Positions 12,248-24,564 of a DNA stretch of 64,000 nt are shown here, one piece after another. The position numbers and the translations under genes are program-made. The notes beneath the pieces were generated by a model. The model ran no database searches. It had not been told where the DNA came from and was given only the letters and a program-made list of their open reading frames with translations. The stretch comes from Magnolia sinica. Its lineage: Eukaryota > Streptophyta > Magnoliopsida > Magnoliales > Magnoliaceae. The DNA lies in assembly GCF_029962835.1 (NCBI RefSeq), contig NC_080577.1:2418001-2482000 (forward strand), written 5' to 3'. Numbering within the stretch: position 1 is the stretch's first letter; every line of letters starts with the position of its first letter.

Positions 12248-12855
12248 GGGCGTGTTTGGGCGGTGGGATTAGAATGGATTTGGGGGGATGGGATTGAAAA
12301 AACATAATTATTACCCGTGATGAAAATTGTCCCCGGTTGCCATTGGATAAGAATAATGCCATGCTTTGCTGGTAATAAGGTGGTACATTGAATGAATATA
12401 CCCACCATCATTTGAAATTACTGGGAATAACACATGTGTTATATCTAAGCCGTTTATTTGTTTTGTAACCTAAGCCTAAAAATGAGGTAGATCCAAAACT
12501 TATGTGGCCCCAAAGAAGTTTTCAACGGTAAGTATTCAATCCCCATTGCTTTCTATGGTGGGGTCCACTTGAGCTTTAGATTTACCTGATTTTTTGGTCC
12601 ATGCTCTAAAATAATCTTGAAAAATGGGTGGACAGTATGGATATAGCCCACACATCATGGTAGGACTTACACAACTTGCTAACATTGAGTGAAATTGACA
12701 CGACCGAATGCAATTCCATCTAATCTAATTCCAAGCTTTTCCATTCATCCCAGACATGGAGTGGAATTGACACAAGACATGGAGTGGAATTGACACAGGA
12801 CCAGATGAATCCCATCCCACCTAATCCCTTCTAATCCCACTGCCTAAACACGCCC
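12248..12855. mobile_element. PIF/Harbinger-type MITE (Tourist-like), about 608 bp
   Basis: Termini are inverted repeats: GGGCGTGTTTGGGCGGTGGG at 12248 and the reverse complement CCCACTGCCTAAACACGCCC ending at 12855. The element is flanked by the 3-bp duplication TTA (12245-12247 and 12856-12858). GGGCGTGTTTGG ends with a TTA/TAA target are characteristic of plant PIF/Harbinger MITEs. A family-P palindrome lies inside (about 12430-12680), so this is a nested composite. A short 25-bp tandem repeat (GACATGGAGTGGAATTGACA) lies near 12752-12800. Confidence 0.8.
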
Positions 12856-15070
12856 TTAATTCGTGGACACTTGTTAGATGAAATAAAATTATTGATATTT
12901 TTCGTTTTAACCGTCCAATAAATGCCCTCCAATCCGATATAAGCTTAATTTTTAGTTCATAGCCTAATGGGAGGTATGCAATTTCTAAGTGCATGCGTAT
13001 CATCACTACGCCAGTGACAGAGTATCAAGGTTTTTCTCTAAAAAAACACCAATTAAAAAAATTAAAAAAAAACCTTTTCTAAAAAAATTATTTAAACCCT
13101 CGAATAATTTCCTTTTACAGAGTTGGTCCACCTGATATGTGGACCAGCCTAATCGTGTAAAAGTGCATGTGGAGTCGCAAAGCCATATTTTGTCAGCTAA
13201 AATGGAGAGCGATTTGGTTGCGACCCTACCGTAGGGCCCACCTCAATGTACGAAATATATATCCAATCTGGAAAAACAGATGGACGGTGTGGATATACAT
13301 TACATACATCCATCTGCGCCCTACTGTTAGGGTAGCACCCACATCGCTGGCTCAGGGGTCGTAGCCAAGTCGCGCTCCTTAAAATGACTATTACGAGTTA
13401 ACGACCTTCTGTGCTCGAGAAATTATCACAGGCATCGACGGCATGTGAATTTCAAGTTCATACCTACAGGCGACCGTACCCCAGCTTGTAGTACAGTATC
13501 GTGTATCTCGCCAACATATCACTTTTACAGGACATCAGTACCATGATAATCGTAGGTTCCAATGTGAAGATCACCATTGTAAAAAATAAGGCTGATCTGC
13601 TCACTAGGTGGGCCACACCTATAAATATAGTCAGACCATCGTTGTCAGTTTATTCCAATGGTACGGCCTACCTGATGAGCGTAATGGCATGGTTTTTGGG
13701 TAGAGTTATCTTGATAGTGAGACCCACCATTTTCACAGTAATGATATACTGCACAAGTGTCATGTTGGCCGGAAACATGTTACGTTTCCACAAGCTTGGC
13801 ACGTGCCGAATCATGATAATTAGTCGGTGCCAAAGGCAGGCCGATACGCTCACTGGATGGGACCCAAGATTTATATCAATCTACCGCCAATGACTCAATT
13901 GTGGAGCCGTGGCCCATCCAATGAGTGGATCTGCGTGATTTCCATTCCAGCTGATAAGTTGGAGACAGAAATAGATGTAGATGTGTGTGTGTGTAATAAT
14001 ATTATAATAATAAACTGACTATCTCCAGATGGCAACTTAGATATCACACATAGTGATTGAGGAATATATACACCACCTGCATTTGCATGTGATAGTACGA
14101 TGGTTTATGTCCATTTACTCAAAAGCTTGTACATTTTAAAATAAACCACTCAATCATTCAATCAAGGGGCCACTTTAAAGATGACATGCCCTCAGAGTTC
14201 AGTCGATTTTAGACCGTTGGGCCCATCATGACGTATTTATTTTATATCCATGCTGTCCATCCATTTTTCTGGTTCATTTTAAGGCAATACCGCAAAAATG
14301 AACCAGATCCAAATCTTAGGTGGACCACGCCATAGGAGACGGTTGTGATTAAACACACACCATTAAAAACTTCCTAAGGCCCACCACAATGTTTATTTGA
14401 TCAAGTGGGTTGGCTCATGACTCGGCCCAGTCAAAGTGAGTTACCACCTATGATTGGATCTGGGTCCAACTGAGTCCGAGTTGACTCGGACAGGTCACAG
14501 GAGATTCCAGTTCTCAAAACCTGGACCATCCAAAGTGGAGCTCATGATTTGAAAGGCTTCATTTTTTACATATATGCCACATGGTACAACTTTTTGAGTG
14601 TACCAAAAATCTTCCTCTGACCACTTTCATCACTTAATTGTTTACTATTTATAAGGAAACTTGGTGAGATTATGCTAATACGAGCCGTCCACGCTAAAAT
14701 TAATAAAGTAAAACAACACTTTGGTGGGCCTCTCTGCCATTTTTTATTCCAAGTAGGACAAGTGGCCTTTATTCTTTAAGGGGCAGTCAACAGGTACCCG
14801 AAATACCCTATCCGATTTAAAACGGGTTTGATCCATTTTCATATGCGTTTAAAAGTTTGGTTGGGTTTTGGTACATTTGTCTTGGGGTCTGGGTTCTTTG
14901 CTTGGATAAAAATCCAAGCCTGAAGGAGTTGATTCCGTGATGGGTCCACTGATTCGAAAGGTTTAGATTGCATGCATGTATGCCATGAATATACTAAATG
15001 ATCCACCCATGAGCCAGTGAGTGTTACTGTAGCTCACATTAGGATAATGATGGAGGGATGGATGTGTTGA
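12856..15070. other. Intergenic with small repeat pieces
   Basis: No supportable gene. A miniature palindrome lies at about 13205-13345 (family-P ends with almost no interior). A left half of family P lies at about 14205-14400. 13590-13900 holds an imperfect inverted arrangement of GGTGGGCCACACC and GAGACCCACC motifs. A 130-codon open frame at 13501 overlaps these repeats and has no recognisable domain, so I do not call it a gene. Confidence 0.5.
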
Positions 15071-15071
15071 G

Positions 15072-15660
15072 GTTGAGCACTGTCTTCCTCAAGGATAACT
15101 ACTCCATATTCATGGGGCATTTTTGGACTCTTCAAATAGGCTTCCCGTATCCACTAATAGAAAAAGAGAAAGAAAAATAGAAATAAATTCTAAAAAAATC
15201 ATAATTTTATTGATTGATGCAAGAAACGAACCTACAACCTTTAAATAGGGATACTAAGCTTTGGAAAATTTTTTGGAATTAAACTACAACTAAAACTTCC
15301 TAATTATTATAAGCACTTTTCATGTTGGACACAACTCCTAAAGCCCAATGGATGAAGAATAATAATTAAATTAAAACTTATTAAAAATAGTAAAAATAGA
15401 AATAAACATGGAATTCGACCGTCGATACGATGGAATCTGGCAAATTTGGCATGGGCAACCCAACATAGTTGGGTTGGTCGGCTAAAGTAGCTTGTCTTTC
15501 CCCAAAATCATATATGGTATGTTGAGTAACTCGTTTCGATTTGCAAGATATGCCTATTTTAAAGTTCTAATGGTCTTAATGACTTTCGCCTCTGATCCGA
15601 CTTTCTTTGGTCCATCTTAGTCACGAAAGTGTCCACGACCCGCTCTACATCACATCATGT
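15072..15660. repeat. Direct repeat pair, copy 1
   Basis: Shares a long ordered set of motifs with 16034-16722: GGATAACTACTC, CCACGACCCGCTCTACATCA, CCCCAAAATCATATAT, TTGCAAGATATGCC, GACCGTCGAT. About 590-690 bp per copy, direct orientation, roughly 380 bp apart. Diverged LTRs of one retrotransposon or a dispersed element inserted twice would both fit; no coding sequence lies between them. Confidence 0.65.
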
Positions 15661-15715
15661 GATGAGGTTAGAATAAAAAGTCTCAAAATAATAATTATGT
15701 TCACAGAAAAGAACT

Positions 15716-15797
15716 TTGACATTCTAGCAGAGGTTGCTAGTTGATATTCTAGCAGAGGTTGGTAGTTGATATTCTAGCAGAGGTTGCTAACCGTTTC
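15716..15797. repeat. Short tandem repeat, about 27 bp x 3
   Basis: GATATTCTAGCAGAGGTTGC-type units repeat three times with one or two changes. A related single unit (CTGGCAGAGGTTGCTAGTTG) recurs near 39868. Confidence 0.75.
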
Positions 15798-16033
15798 TCC
15801 ATATGAAACTTGGATGGCTGACATTGAGCTAAATGTATGGCATGTTTACAAATACTAACGGAACCGAATCATTTACAGCACCAGTGTTAAATTTACAATG
15901 CTTGAAACACCCAAGCCCTCTAAAATCAACCATGTTGTCAATGTAATATCATCCGCCCATTAAGTGAGAACCATTGTTTGGATTGTACATACAAAAAATA
16001 AAAGCTCTATTAAAAACTGACGTAGGGATGAAC

Positions 16034-16722
16034 GTGATGAGGATAACTACTCTGAATCCACGGAGCTTCTCTGGACTCCTCACAGAGACTTCTCGAATCC
16101 ACGAGGAAAGAAAGCAAAAAATAGAAATAACTTCTAAGAAATTCAAAATTGATTAATTCATGAATAAAAACGAGTTCACAACCCTTTAAATAGGGGTACC
16201 AAGCAATGGGAAAGAAATTAGAATTAAACTACAACTCAAACTCCTAGAATCCACGACTTACTATAAATAGTAAACTTACTATTTATAGACGGTTGTGATG
16301 TCTACTAGTGCACAAGGTTTTGGGCCAAAAATAGTAAGTGTCCTATTTGGCTTCACCAAACCGTTCTCCAAATTATTCTAAGCTCTTTTCACGTTGGGCG
16401 CAACTTCTAAAGCCCGACGGATGAAGAGTTATAATCAAATTAAAACTTACTATTTATAGTAAAAACGAAATTAAAACAGGGAAATGACCGTCGATGTAGG
16501 GGTTTTTCGCAATTCTGGGCTGTGCAACCTAGCATAGCGGGGTTGGTTGGCTTCAGTAGCTCGTTCTACCCCAAAATCATATATTTTACATCAGATAATT
16601 CATTCCGGATTGCAAGATATGCCCGATTTAAGGTTCGATGGTCTGGATCATTTCCGTCGTCGACCGGGCCTTTTCTGATCCATCTTGGCCATGTAACTGT
16701 CCGCGACCCGCTCTACATCAAA
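16034..16722. repeat. Direct repeat pair, copy 2
   Basis: Second, longer member of the pair that begins at 15072, in the same orientation. It includes an additional internal stretch around 16250-16400 (ACTATTTATAG palindromes) not seen in copy 1. Confidence 0.65.
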
Positions 16723-16796
16723 AACTCATGTACCAAACTTCTGGAAACAATATGAAATTGCTCCCAAAGCTGTCATGCAATGTTCGCTGCCTGAGT

Positions 16797-16940
16797 TTTT
16801 TTTTTTTTGTTAGCTTGTTAGTACACCCACTGTCAGTTCACACTTCACTGTTAGCCATCCCCATTAGGGATGGATACCAAGACCTCAGTGTTGAAACAAG
16901 GTATCTTTCACTCAGTCTACCACTTGAGCTATGGATCAGG
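16797..16940 (-). mobile_element. SINE (tRNA-like head), family 2
   Basis: On the minus strand the head reads CCATAGCTCAAGTGGTAGAC, matching a Pol III A box, followed by a degraded B-box region (GGTCTTGGTATCCATCCC) and ending in a poly-A run (the poly-T at 16797-16810 on the plus strand). A second, truncated plus-strand copy lies at 48738-48835. I found no clear target duplication for this copy. Confidence 0.65.
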
Positions 16941-17340
16941 GTGTTCTACATATGCAATATGGCTTCGCACACAAACCTGTAATTTAGCATCCCATTTGCA
17001 CGGCTTCTCATACTATATCCCATATGATTTGTGGATCTGGTGAATTTTGGCCTTAGGGCCTAACATCGAGGATATATATGACCCTGTGTGTGGATTTTAC
17101 ATATACAATATGATGGGCTTCGAAAATTTGGATATTATAGAGGAAGTCCAGGTAGGTATTAGCTGCCATTTTTGGCATGTCTACTATGGTGTGTAGCTTT
17201 TTTAGATAATAAGTAACGTTTTGTTTACAAGCAACCGGCAGAGTGTGGCATATGTCATATTATGTACAAGCTGCTTGAACAGAAAATGACTACTGTAGAG
17301 CTGTACCATTAATTATCGATAATGATCAACCATCTGTGAA

Positions 17341-17506
17341 TGGGGTTCCAGTCCTTGCCCGAGTGGTGGACTCCGAGGAGTTTCAACACGAGGTCTTGGG
17401 TTTGAAACCCATAGGTGGTGAAATCCCACTATGGCGTGCTTGGGTGTGTGGCAGGCGCATGTGTTAAAAAAGAAGAAGAAAGAAAGTAAAAAAAAAAAAA
17501 AAAAAC
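17341..17506 (+). mobile_element. SINE, family 1, with perfect 12-bp target duplication
   Basis: The body has an A-box-like segment (TTGCCCGAGTGGTGGA), a B-box-like segment (GGGTTTGAAACC), the shared core AGGTGGTGAAATCCCACTATGG, and an A-rich tail (17465-17506). The 12-bp sequence ACCATCTGTGAA flanks it exactly at 17329-17340 and 17507-17518. The same SINE family is at 19854-19993 in reverse. Confidence 0.85.
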
Positions 17507-17518
17507 ACCATCTGTGAA

Positions 17519-18470
17519 GCCAAAACATTGGCAACTGTGTTTGCTTCCCTTCAAATAAGCTCTTTTTTACCTTAAAAATTCAAAGACTTTCGATAGTACA
17601 ACAATTATATGATTAAAATGAAAAGGGAGAAGAAATGGATGCAATGAGAAGATGCAAATGAATTACCAGATCGCCCGCCTGTCTACAAGCAACAGTGAGC
17701 TGATGAGCCTAGGAAGACAAATTACTAAGCTACTGTCTTCCTTCAAATTCAGCCTGTAGGCATAGATGGAATGGAATTATAACTATTGACTAAGAGCTAG
17801 GTCGGTTCAACAAGTGTGCATGGACGAATTGAATTTAAGTCTAGCTAAGTGTCCATTGTTACTGAGCACAGGACTAAACCTAGACATACAGAGTTGAATT
17901 GGATTGATAGTTATGTTTTGTTAAATTCGGAGAGAATTCTCTTCTTGGATTTGTTTATGCTATTTATAAACTTTAAGAAAAAGGACGAGAATAACCATTT
18001 ATCTATGTGGCTCTATCATATGCAAGTAATTAGGAAAAGAGCGGTTACACCTTATCGATCATGATTTCATCTATGAGAGTGTTCTTTTGAGCTAACGTAG
18101 ATAGAGCAAATGTTTGTTTCTGCCAGGGAGAACTAAAATACCAAAAATAAACCCCACAAATGAGCCAATCCTTGAATCCTTGACGCATATATCTCAAATA
18201 TCTTTTGTGCCACGTGGCAACATTATCAGCACCACCTTTCTAATCTGCATTGATCTTGGTACGAACAGTTGGGTGTATAAGATCTAATGATTTACACGAT
18301 TGTGTGACCTTCACAAAAGCTGAAGATGACAGTGCATGTTTAGTAACCCACCTAACGAGTGGGGAGTGTTTAATCACCTCCCGACTTTTGTACTTAAGAC
18401 TGCCTTCAAATTACAATCAATGATTTAAATCATTTAGATGGACAATGAACTTTTTTTATTATTATTATGT
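17519..18470. other. Intergenic, no gene seen
   Basis: Mixed-composition sequence without repeat signatures I recognise and without a convincing coding frame. It lies just outside the tandem duplication and so has no second copy in the window. Confidence 0.5.
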
Positions 18471-19244
18471 GAGAATACGTCTCCTTCTATCTCCAAACGT
18501 TCAATTTTCTATTTGAGAACCCCAAAGACATTTTGAGAAGGTTGTCAGGCATCACCCATGGTGATCTCTAATAATGCTGGCTGCACATCCCTTGTTTTGG
18601 CTGGTGTCGTTAGAACCGTTAAAATTGATCTTCCAAAATTCCGTTTTTGGAGGGCAACAGTTAATCAGGATCGCACGGATAGAGGCATGCTGTACGTTTG
18701 TTAGGTGCCATTGGCTTGAGTATGGCCATTACCTACCCAAGTACTTAACCAGTCCACCAAAAGCACTGAGGGTATTTTGGTAGGAGTTGAAAAAGGGTTA
18801 GCCCAATGTTGCTAGATGAGTGAGACGATGGAATAAGAAAATAGGAGGTGGTGGTTAGATTCAGCCCATCTTTATAAAGGAAATGTATTAGTAATTGGAA
18901 TAAACTGTGTAAGTTTGTCTTTTGTTGGAATATGTTGATGTAGGCCCTTCTAAAGGAGACTTTTTGTTAGAATGTGTTGAGGTAGTCCCTGTTAGAGGAG
19001 ACTTAACTTTTTTGTGTAGTTGAAAGCTTCCAAACAAATAACTTTCCGTTGATTTCAATAGTGTTCTGCTGGAGAAAGGTTGGACATGTTGTCAAGAGAG
19101 GCATATTAAGCTAATTTTATTAAAATTTTCTTAATAGATGATGTCAGAGACAGTGGTCCACTATCGAAGCAGGCTCTATTTGGGCTTGAAGGATTTGATT
19201 GGTACTCGGATTTGGTAGTGACCCCTTCAGCAGTGGAAAAGCTT

Positions 19245-21270
19245 TGTGGGCCCTACCATGATGTGTATGTTTTATGTTAATCAAGTGCCTTGATTTTCGT
19301 TCTAAGGTTGCTTCCACACTCATTAAGGGATATCAACGCCCAACATTTTATCCACATCATCCATCCATTTTTCAAGCTCATTTGAAGACATGAGTCCAAA
19401 AATGAGGCAGTGCCAAAGCTCAAAGTGAAACACACAACAGGAACCAGTGGGGATGATGACACTAGGGTTGAAACTTCCTACGATGCACCACAATGTTTAC
19501 TTGCCATACATCCTGTTCATGAAGTCACGTAGACCTGGATTAAAGGAAACTATAAACATCAGCTAGATCCAAAACTTCTATGGCCCGCAAGAAGTTTTCA
19601 ATGGTGGGTGTTCAATCACCATTGTCTCCTATAGCATGGTCCACGTGAGATTTTCTGCCTCATTTTTTAGCTCATGCTGTGAAATAAGCTGGTAAAATGC
19701 ATGACAACATGGGATAAAACACATACATCATAGTGGGGTTACAAAAGTTTTGGATCAAGCTAATATATCCGTGTTTTTGGTCGATTCAAGACATAATGAA
19801 CATTTTGGATCACAGGAAGGTTTCAAGGCATTTTCCTGTGGTGTGGCTCACTTATTTTTTTATTTATTTTTACAGGTACACACACCACCACACACTCACG
19901 CCATAGTGAGATTTCACCACCTATGGATACTCGAACCCTTGACTGGGTGTTGAAACTCCTCAGAGTCTACCACCAAGCAAGATTAAGGATCTTGGTGTGG
20001 CTCACTTGAGTGCTCAATCTGTCTCATTTTTTGTCTCATGTCTTAAAACAAAGTAACAAAATGAATACGCATGGTGAATTCCACACAAATATCATGGTGG
20101 GCTCCGCTTACCTCCTGACTGCAGGAAATCGCGGCTCGCTGGCAATCCGCAACCTGTTCATGAGATTATAGTTTTATGACTGAGAGTTTGGCATCTACAA
20201 GTGGTTGGGGACTTGAATTGAGAATTTGTTTAGTTGATTTGCAAACCAGTTGGCTATCGACCGTCCAAATGCCCCAAAAAAGTAAATAATTAGGCAAGAA
20301 GCATGAACATTAGATATTTGTGGATTTTACTCTTGATTCATTGGGAAGTGGATGGGGTGGTGACCAGAGCTGGGGATGTGGGGCTAACCGTGATATATGG
20401 GTTTTATATTGACTTTGCGAGCTCATTTAAGGAGATTAGCTTATAATTAATAAAACATATCTAAAAGTCAAATAAACCACACCGCAGGAAACAATGAGAA
20501 AAATGACACATACCTTTGAAACCTTACTAAGCTCGCTGTAATGTTTCTTTGCCATCCAACCTTTTGATAAGCTCACATAGGTATAGATGAAGGGAAAACA
20601 CAATTATCAGCTTACTCTAAAACTTTTGTGGCCCCAGGAAGTTTTTAAATGGTGAGCATTCAATCACCATTGTTACCTGTGATGTGGTCCATTAAAACTT
20701 TGGTATGCTTCATTTTAGGGCATGAGCTAGCAAACTGATGAATGGCGTGGATAAAACACATACATCGGGGTGGGCCCAAAGTGCCCAACACCACCTACCT
20801 GGGTAGTGTGGTGTTGGGCCCAGTCCGCTTGGCATATGTTCATCGGAAGAAGATTCCATTGTGAGCCCCACACCACCTCCTTGGAGTGTTGCGGTTACTA
20901 AGTTTTGTGCCGTATATGTTATAACCGCATCATTATCTATTTTGCTATCTCATTTTTGTATATAATTCCAAAATGAGGCAAATCCAAAGCCCAAGTAGGC
21001 CCTACTACAAAAAGCGGTGGAGGCAATGATTCCCATAGTCAAAACCTTTGTGAGGCCAACATGATGTTTATTTGCCATCATACATGTTCATAAGGTCACA
21101 CAAGCTTAGATAGAGAAAAACAAATATGAGGTTGATTCAAAACTCCTGCGACCCTAAGAAGTTTTCAATGGTATACGATTCAATCCCCCACACTTATTTT
21201 GGTGTGGTTCACTTGAGCTTTACATATGTTTCATTTTTGGGCTCAAACCATAAAATGGTGTACCTTTCAT
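19245..21270. repeat. Family-P palindromes within unit 1
   Basis: Approximate copies: 19245-19745, 19750-20105 (partial, interrupted by the SINE at 19854-19993), 20370-20830 and 20855-21270 (right end lost). All have counterparts at 44625-46560, so they predate the duplication. Confidence 0.7.
19854..19993 (-). mobile_element. SINE, family 1, reverse copy with perfect 14-bp target duplication
   Basis: On the minus strand it shows an A-box-like GCTTGGTGGTAGACTC, the B box GGGTTCGAGTATCC, the core AGGTGGTGAAATCTCACTATGG and an A-rich tail. It is flanked by GGTGTGGCTCACTT at 19840-19853 and 19994-20007. The equivalent site in unit 2 (about 45168-45190) reads TGTGGTGTGGCCCACTTGA with no insertion. 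Confidence 0.88.
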
Positions 21271-21318
21271 AAAAGTTTTGATGAAGCTGACTCAATAATC
21301 AATATAATTACATTTCAC

Positions 21319-22277
21319 CAGGGGCGGCTCTAAGGGGTAGATAGGTGAGGCAATCGCCTAAGGCCTCCTGATTATGAAGGCCCTATAATATAGCAAAATT
21401 AAAATTTCTTAATTATAAAGGTCTTATACTATATAGCAAAATTAAACTTAAGAAGAAAAAAAAAAAAGCCTAAATTTTTTAAAATAAAACTTATTGAAAG
21501 GCTTACAAAATAGAAACATTTAAAATTTAGTTTACAAATTTGAAATTAAAAATAAAAAACAAATCGTAGAAACTAGCACTATCAATAATAACATTCTAAC
21601 TCTATTGTCTCTTTTCAAAATAATAGCATCATTCCTAATAAATTCTTCTCTTAAAACCTAGGACCACAACTACCTACTTTATTGCTAATTAAGTTCTCAA
21701 AAAATTAAATTCTAACGTCATTTTTGTAAATTATATTCTAATTTCATTTTTCTAGTGGTGTAGTGGCACACCAATGTTTAATTAGATTATTGGTAGTGGA
21801 TTATTCTTTTTGCTAAACAACAAAACAATCGCACAACACAACCGACTTTTTTGCTAAGCAAAGCAGCTTCTAAATATCAAAGTATTTCTTACTTTTTTCT
21901 TAAACAATATCTGCAAAACAACTTCTCAAATAATTGACAAATTAGCTTATATGAGTCTTTATTCGTTGGTTGTTGCTGCTTCAACAAATCTAAGATTCAT
22001 CAGGTTCTATTGTTCAAGAATTTATATTTCAATTTATTATTTATATCAATTAGCTTTTGTTTATCTATTATTATTATTCCTTATTTGTGTCAACTTGTTA
22101 ATTTTTAAAATGATTGGTAGAAAATTTGCATCAGGATATAAAAAAAACTCAAAAAAAGGCAAGAAGCAAATTTATAGTTTAATTTTGAATTTATTAAAAT
22201 TTTTTATTTTTTTTTAAACTAAAAAGCCTCATTTTTATGACTTCCCTATGGTCCCCAAAAATGTTGAGCCGCCCCTG
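21319..22277 (+). mobile_element. hAT-superfamily transposon, internally deleted
   Basis: Perfect 12-bp terminal inverted repeats: CAGGGGCGGCTC at 21319-21330 and GAGCCGCCCCTG at 22266-22277. Flanking 8-bp sequences CATTTCAC (21311-21318) and CATTCCAC (22278-22285) match at 7 of 8, as expected for hAT. A plus-strand frame at 22111-22216 encodes MIGRKFASGYKKNSKKGKK, resembling the N-terminus of TTF/BED-type hAT transposases, followed by a stop. The catalytic part is missing, so it is non-autonomous. Confidence 0.87.
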
Positions 22278-22928
22278 CATTCCACCACCTTCCATTATGG
22301 CTGATGCCAGCAAATTGGCCACCGCTTGAGTGTCCTCCATCATAATGTTTATGTAACATTACCCTGACCACCATATGTTCATCCCATGTTAGGCTAAGGA
22401 CCCAAAAAATCAATTTCATTTGTGATTTATGTGAACAATATGATTGAAAATAATATGAAAGGTAACGCTCACCCATCAATATGTTTTCATTAGTGTGACT
22501 TATTTGAATCACGGATGGATAAAATTAATGTTTGGGCCACAAGCCTAGGTGTTTTGGTGAAATATATAATGGTTAGAGTGGATTTTATATAATAATAATA
22601 ATAATAAATTTTTTGTCACTGAAAATGATATAAGACCACATATCTACTTGTCGGAGTGGATCTTGCAAAAACATCACAGTGGACCATTCAATTTAGGGTG
22701 GAAAATTGCCTTTTTGTCTTTTTAAGGTGGAAAAGCAGTACTGTTTATGAAGTATATGCAAAGTTCACACCAACCATGTATAATTCCAATTTAAGCCTAG
22801 ATCTAAAAAATTAATTTGAATTGTAATTCAGGTGGGCTAATTAAAAAAAGAAAAGAAAAGTTGGAAGACAGACATTCATCCTTGATTTACAAGCTCACTG
22901 TGATTATTATATAAAATTTACTTCAACT
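22278..22928. other. Intergenic, no gene seen
   Basis: AT-rich, with an (ATA)n run near 22590-22606. No coding frame recognised. Confidence 0.5.
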
Positions 22929-24564
22929 AGAGGTGGGCATGTTGGACCCAATCCGATGGATCCGACCCGATCTGACCCGACTCGGTACCGTTTTGAACAG
23001 AACCGACGGCCTATATCGGCCCCGATCGAGTTTGTCGATCCAAATCCGATTGTTTTTCGGGTCGGGTTCGGATAGAGGTGTATCCGGACAGAACTGATCC
23101 GAAAACCGGGACCGAAAGGGTTCGAAGCAACCTGATCTGGGATGTAAATATCTCTCTAAACAAAAGTTTTACCACCTGAGCTTTACATTCGGCGCTAAAA
23201 AACCCCGTCCAATGTACATTTGAGCCCCTCAACTCTATCTCCCTCTATATCTGTCTATCTCTCTCTCTATTTCTGTTGAAGAAGAAGGCAAGAAGAAAGA
23301 AAGAGAAAGAGGGAAAGAGAAAGAGAGTCGTAGCAAGTATGAAGAATGGTGTACGAAGCGGATTTCTCTGTTGGTCGTAGCAGGTTTTGGAGCTTGGATT
23401 TCTCTGTTGGAGAGATATATATTGAGAAATGGTCTATAGTTATATACGGAAGAGAGAGGGAAAGAGAAAGAAAGTCATAGCAGGTATGAAGAATGGTGTA
23501 CGAAGTGGATCGGCTCGTGTAACGTTAGCAAGTTCTGTGGGTCTAATCATAAGGTATGTTTTATATCCAAACCGTCCATCCATTTGGCGAGCTCATTTTA
23601 AGACTTGAGACAAAAAATAAGATAGATCTAACCATCAACTGGACCACACTGTAAAAACTGGTTATAGAAGTTTTGGATCAATATGAAATTGTTTTTCCTC
23701 CTCATTCAAGTACGTGTGACCTTATGAAAATTATTTTTCTTTTTCATTCAGGTACTTGTGACCTTATGAACAGATTGGATGTAAAATAAACATTATGGTG
23801 GGCCCTACAAATTTTTTAACGGTGAAAATCATTATCTCCGCCGCTATTTATGGTGTGGTCCAGATGATCTTTGGATATGATTTATTTTTTGGATAATGCT
23901 CTAAAATGATCTCTAAAAATAGATGAACAGTGTAGATATAATAAATACATCACTGTGGGGCCCATGTAACTTTGATCTCCTTTGAACCGTTGTCACAACT
24001 CAGAGCTCGAGGAGTGTCAGTGCTGTCTTCGCACAACACGTACCTAGAGCGGCTATTATAGCTGGTGCTAGCTACAGGCTAGCTACAGAAAGGTAGTACT
24101 TGGTAATTATAAAGCTCCTTCGAGAAGCTATGTAGCGGGTGTAAAGCTTCTTCAAGAAGCTATATACGTTTTTATTTCTTTGAGTAAATTATGTGGGGCC
24201 CATCTAGAATATTTTTGGTTTATCCACACCATCCATCAGTTTTTTCAGATCATTTTAGTAGTTGATACTAAATTTTAAGTATATTCAATAATCAAGTAGA
24301 TCACATCATAGGAGACAGTGAGAATAATGATTTTCACACCGTTGAAAGAAATGAACGAACCGAACCTTACCCAATTCGATCCGACTCGGTTTTCTTGACC
24401 GAGTCGGACTCGAATCAATTCAGGCCAGCAGGAGTTTGGATCGATTCGAGTTAGATGACCCAGACTTGGTCCCGGATCGAATCGAATTCGGGTCAAGCAT
24501 TACAAATTTCGAACCGAGTCGAGTTGGACCTAACTCGATCCGACTTGGTCAGATGCCCAGCTCT
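22929..24564. mobile_element. AGAGCTGGGCAT-ended transposon with nested palindromes
   Basis: Left end AGAGGTGGGCAT (22929-22940) and right end ATGCCCAGCTCT (24553-24564) are inverted repeats with one mismatch. The subterminal regions are packed with ATCCGATCCGACTCGG motifs in both orientations. A family-P palindrome (about 23520-23980) and a left half (24190-24345) lie inside. Similar ends bound 41283-41785 and close a truncated copy at 43687. Probably a non-autonomous hAT-like family; no target duplication could be seen. Confidence 0.6.

Noticed and set aside
13501..13893. 130-codon plus-strand frame
   Set aside because: Lies in degenerate inverted repeats, with an overlapping minus frame and no recognisable domain.
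16797..17506. tRNA genes suggested by A and B box matches
   Set aside because: No cloverleaf can be drawn; the matches sit in SINE heads with A-rich tails.
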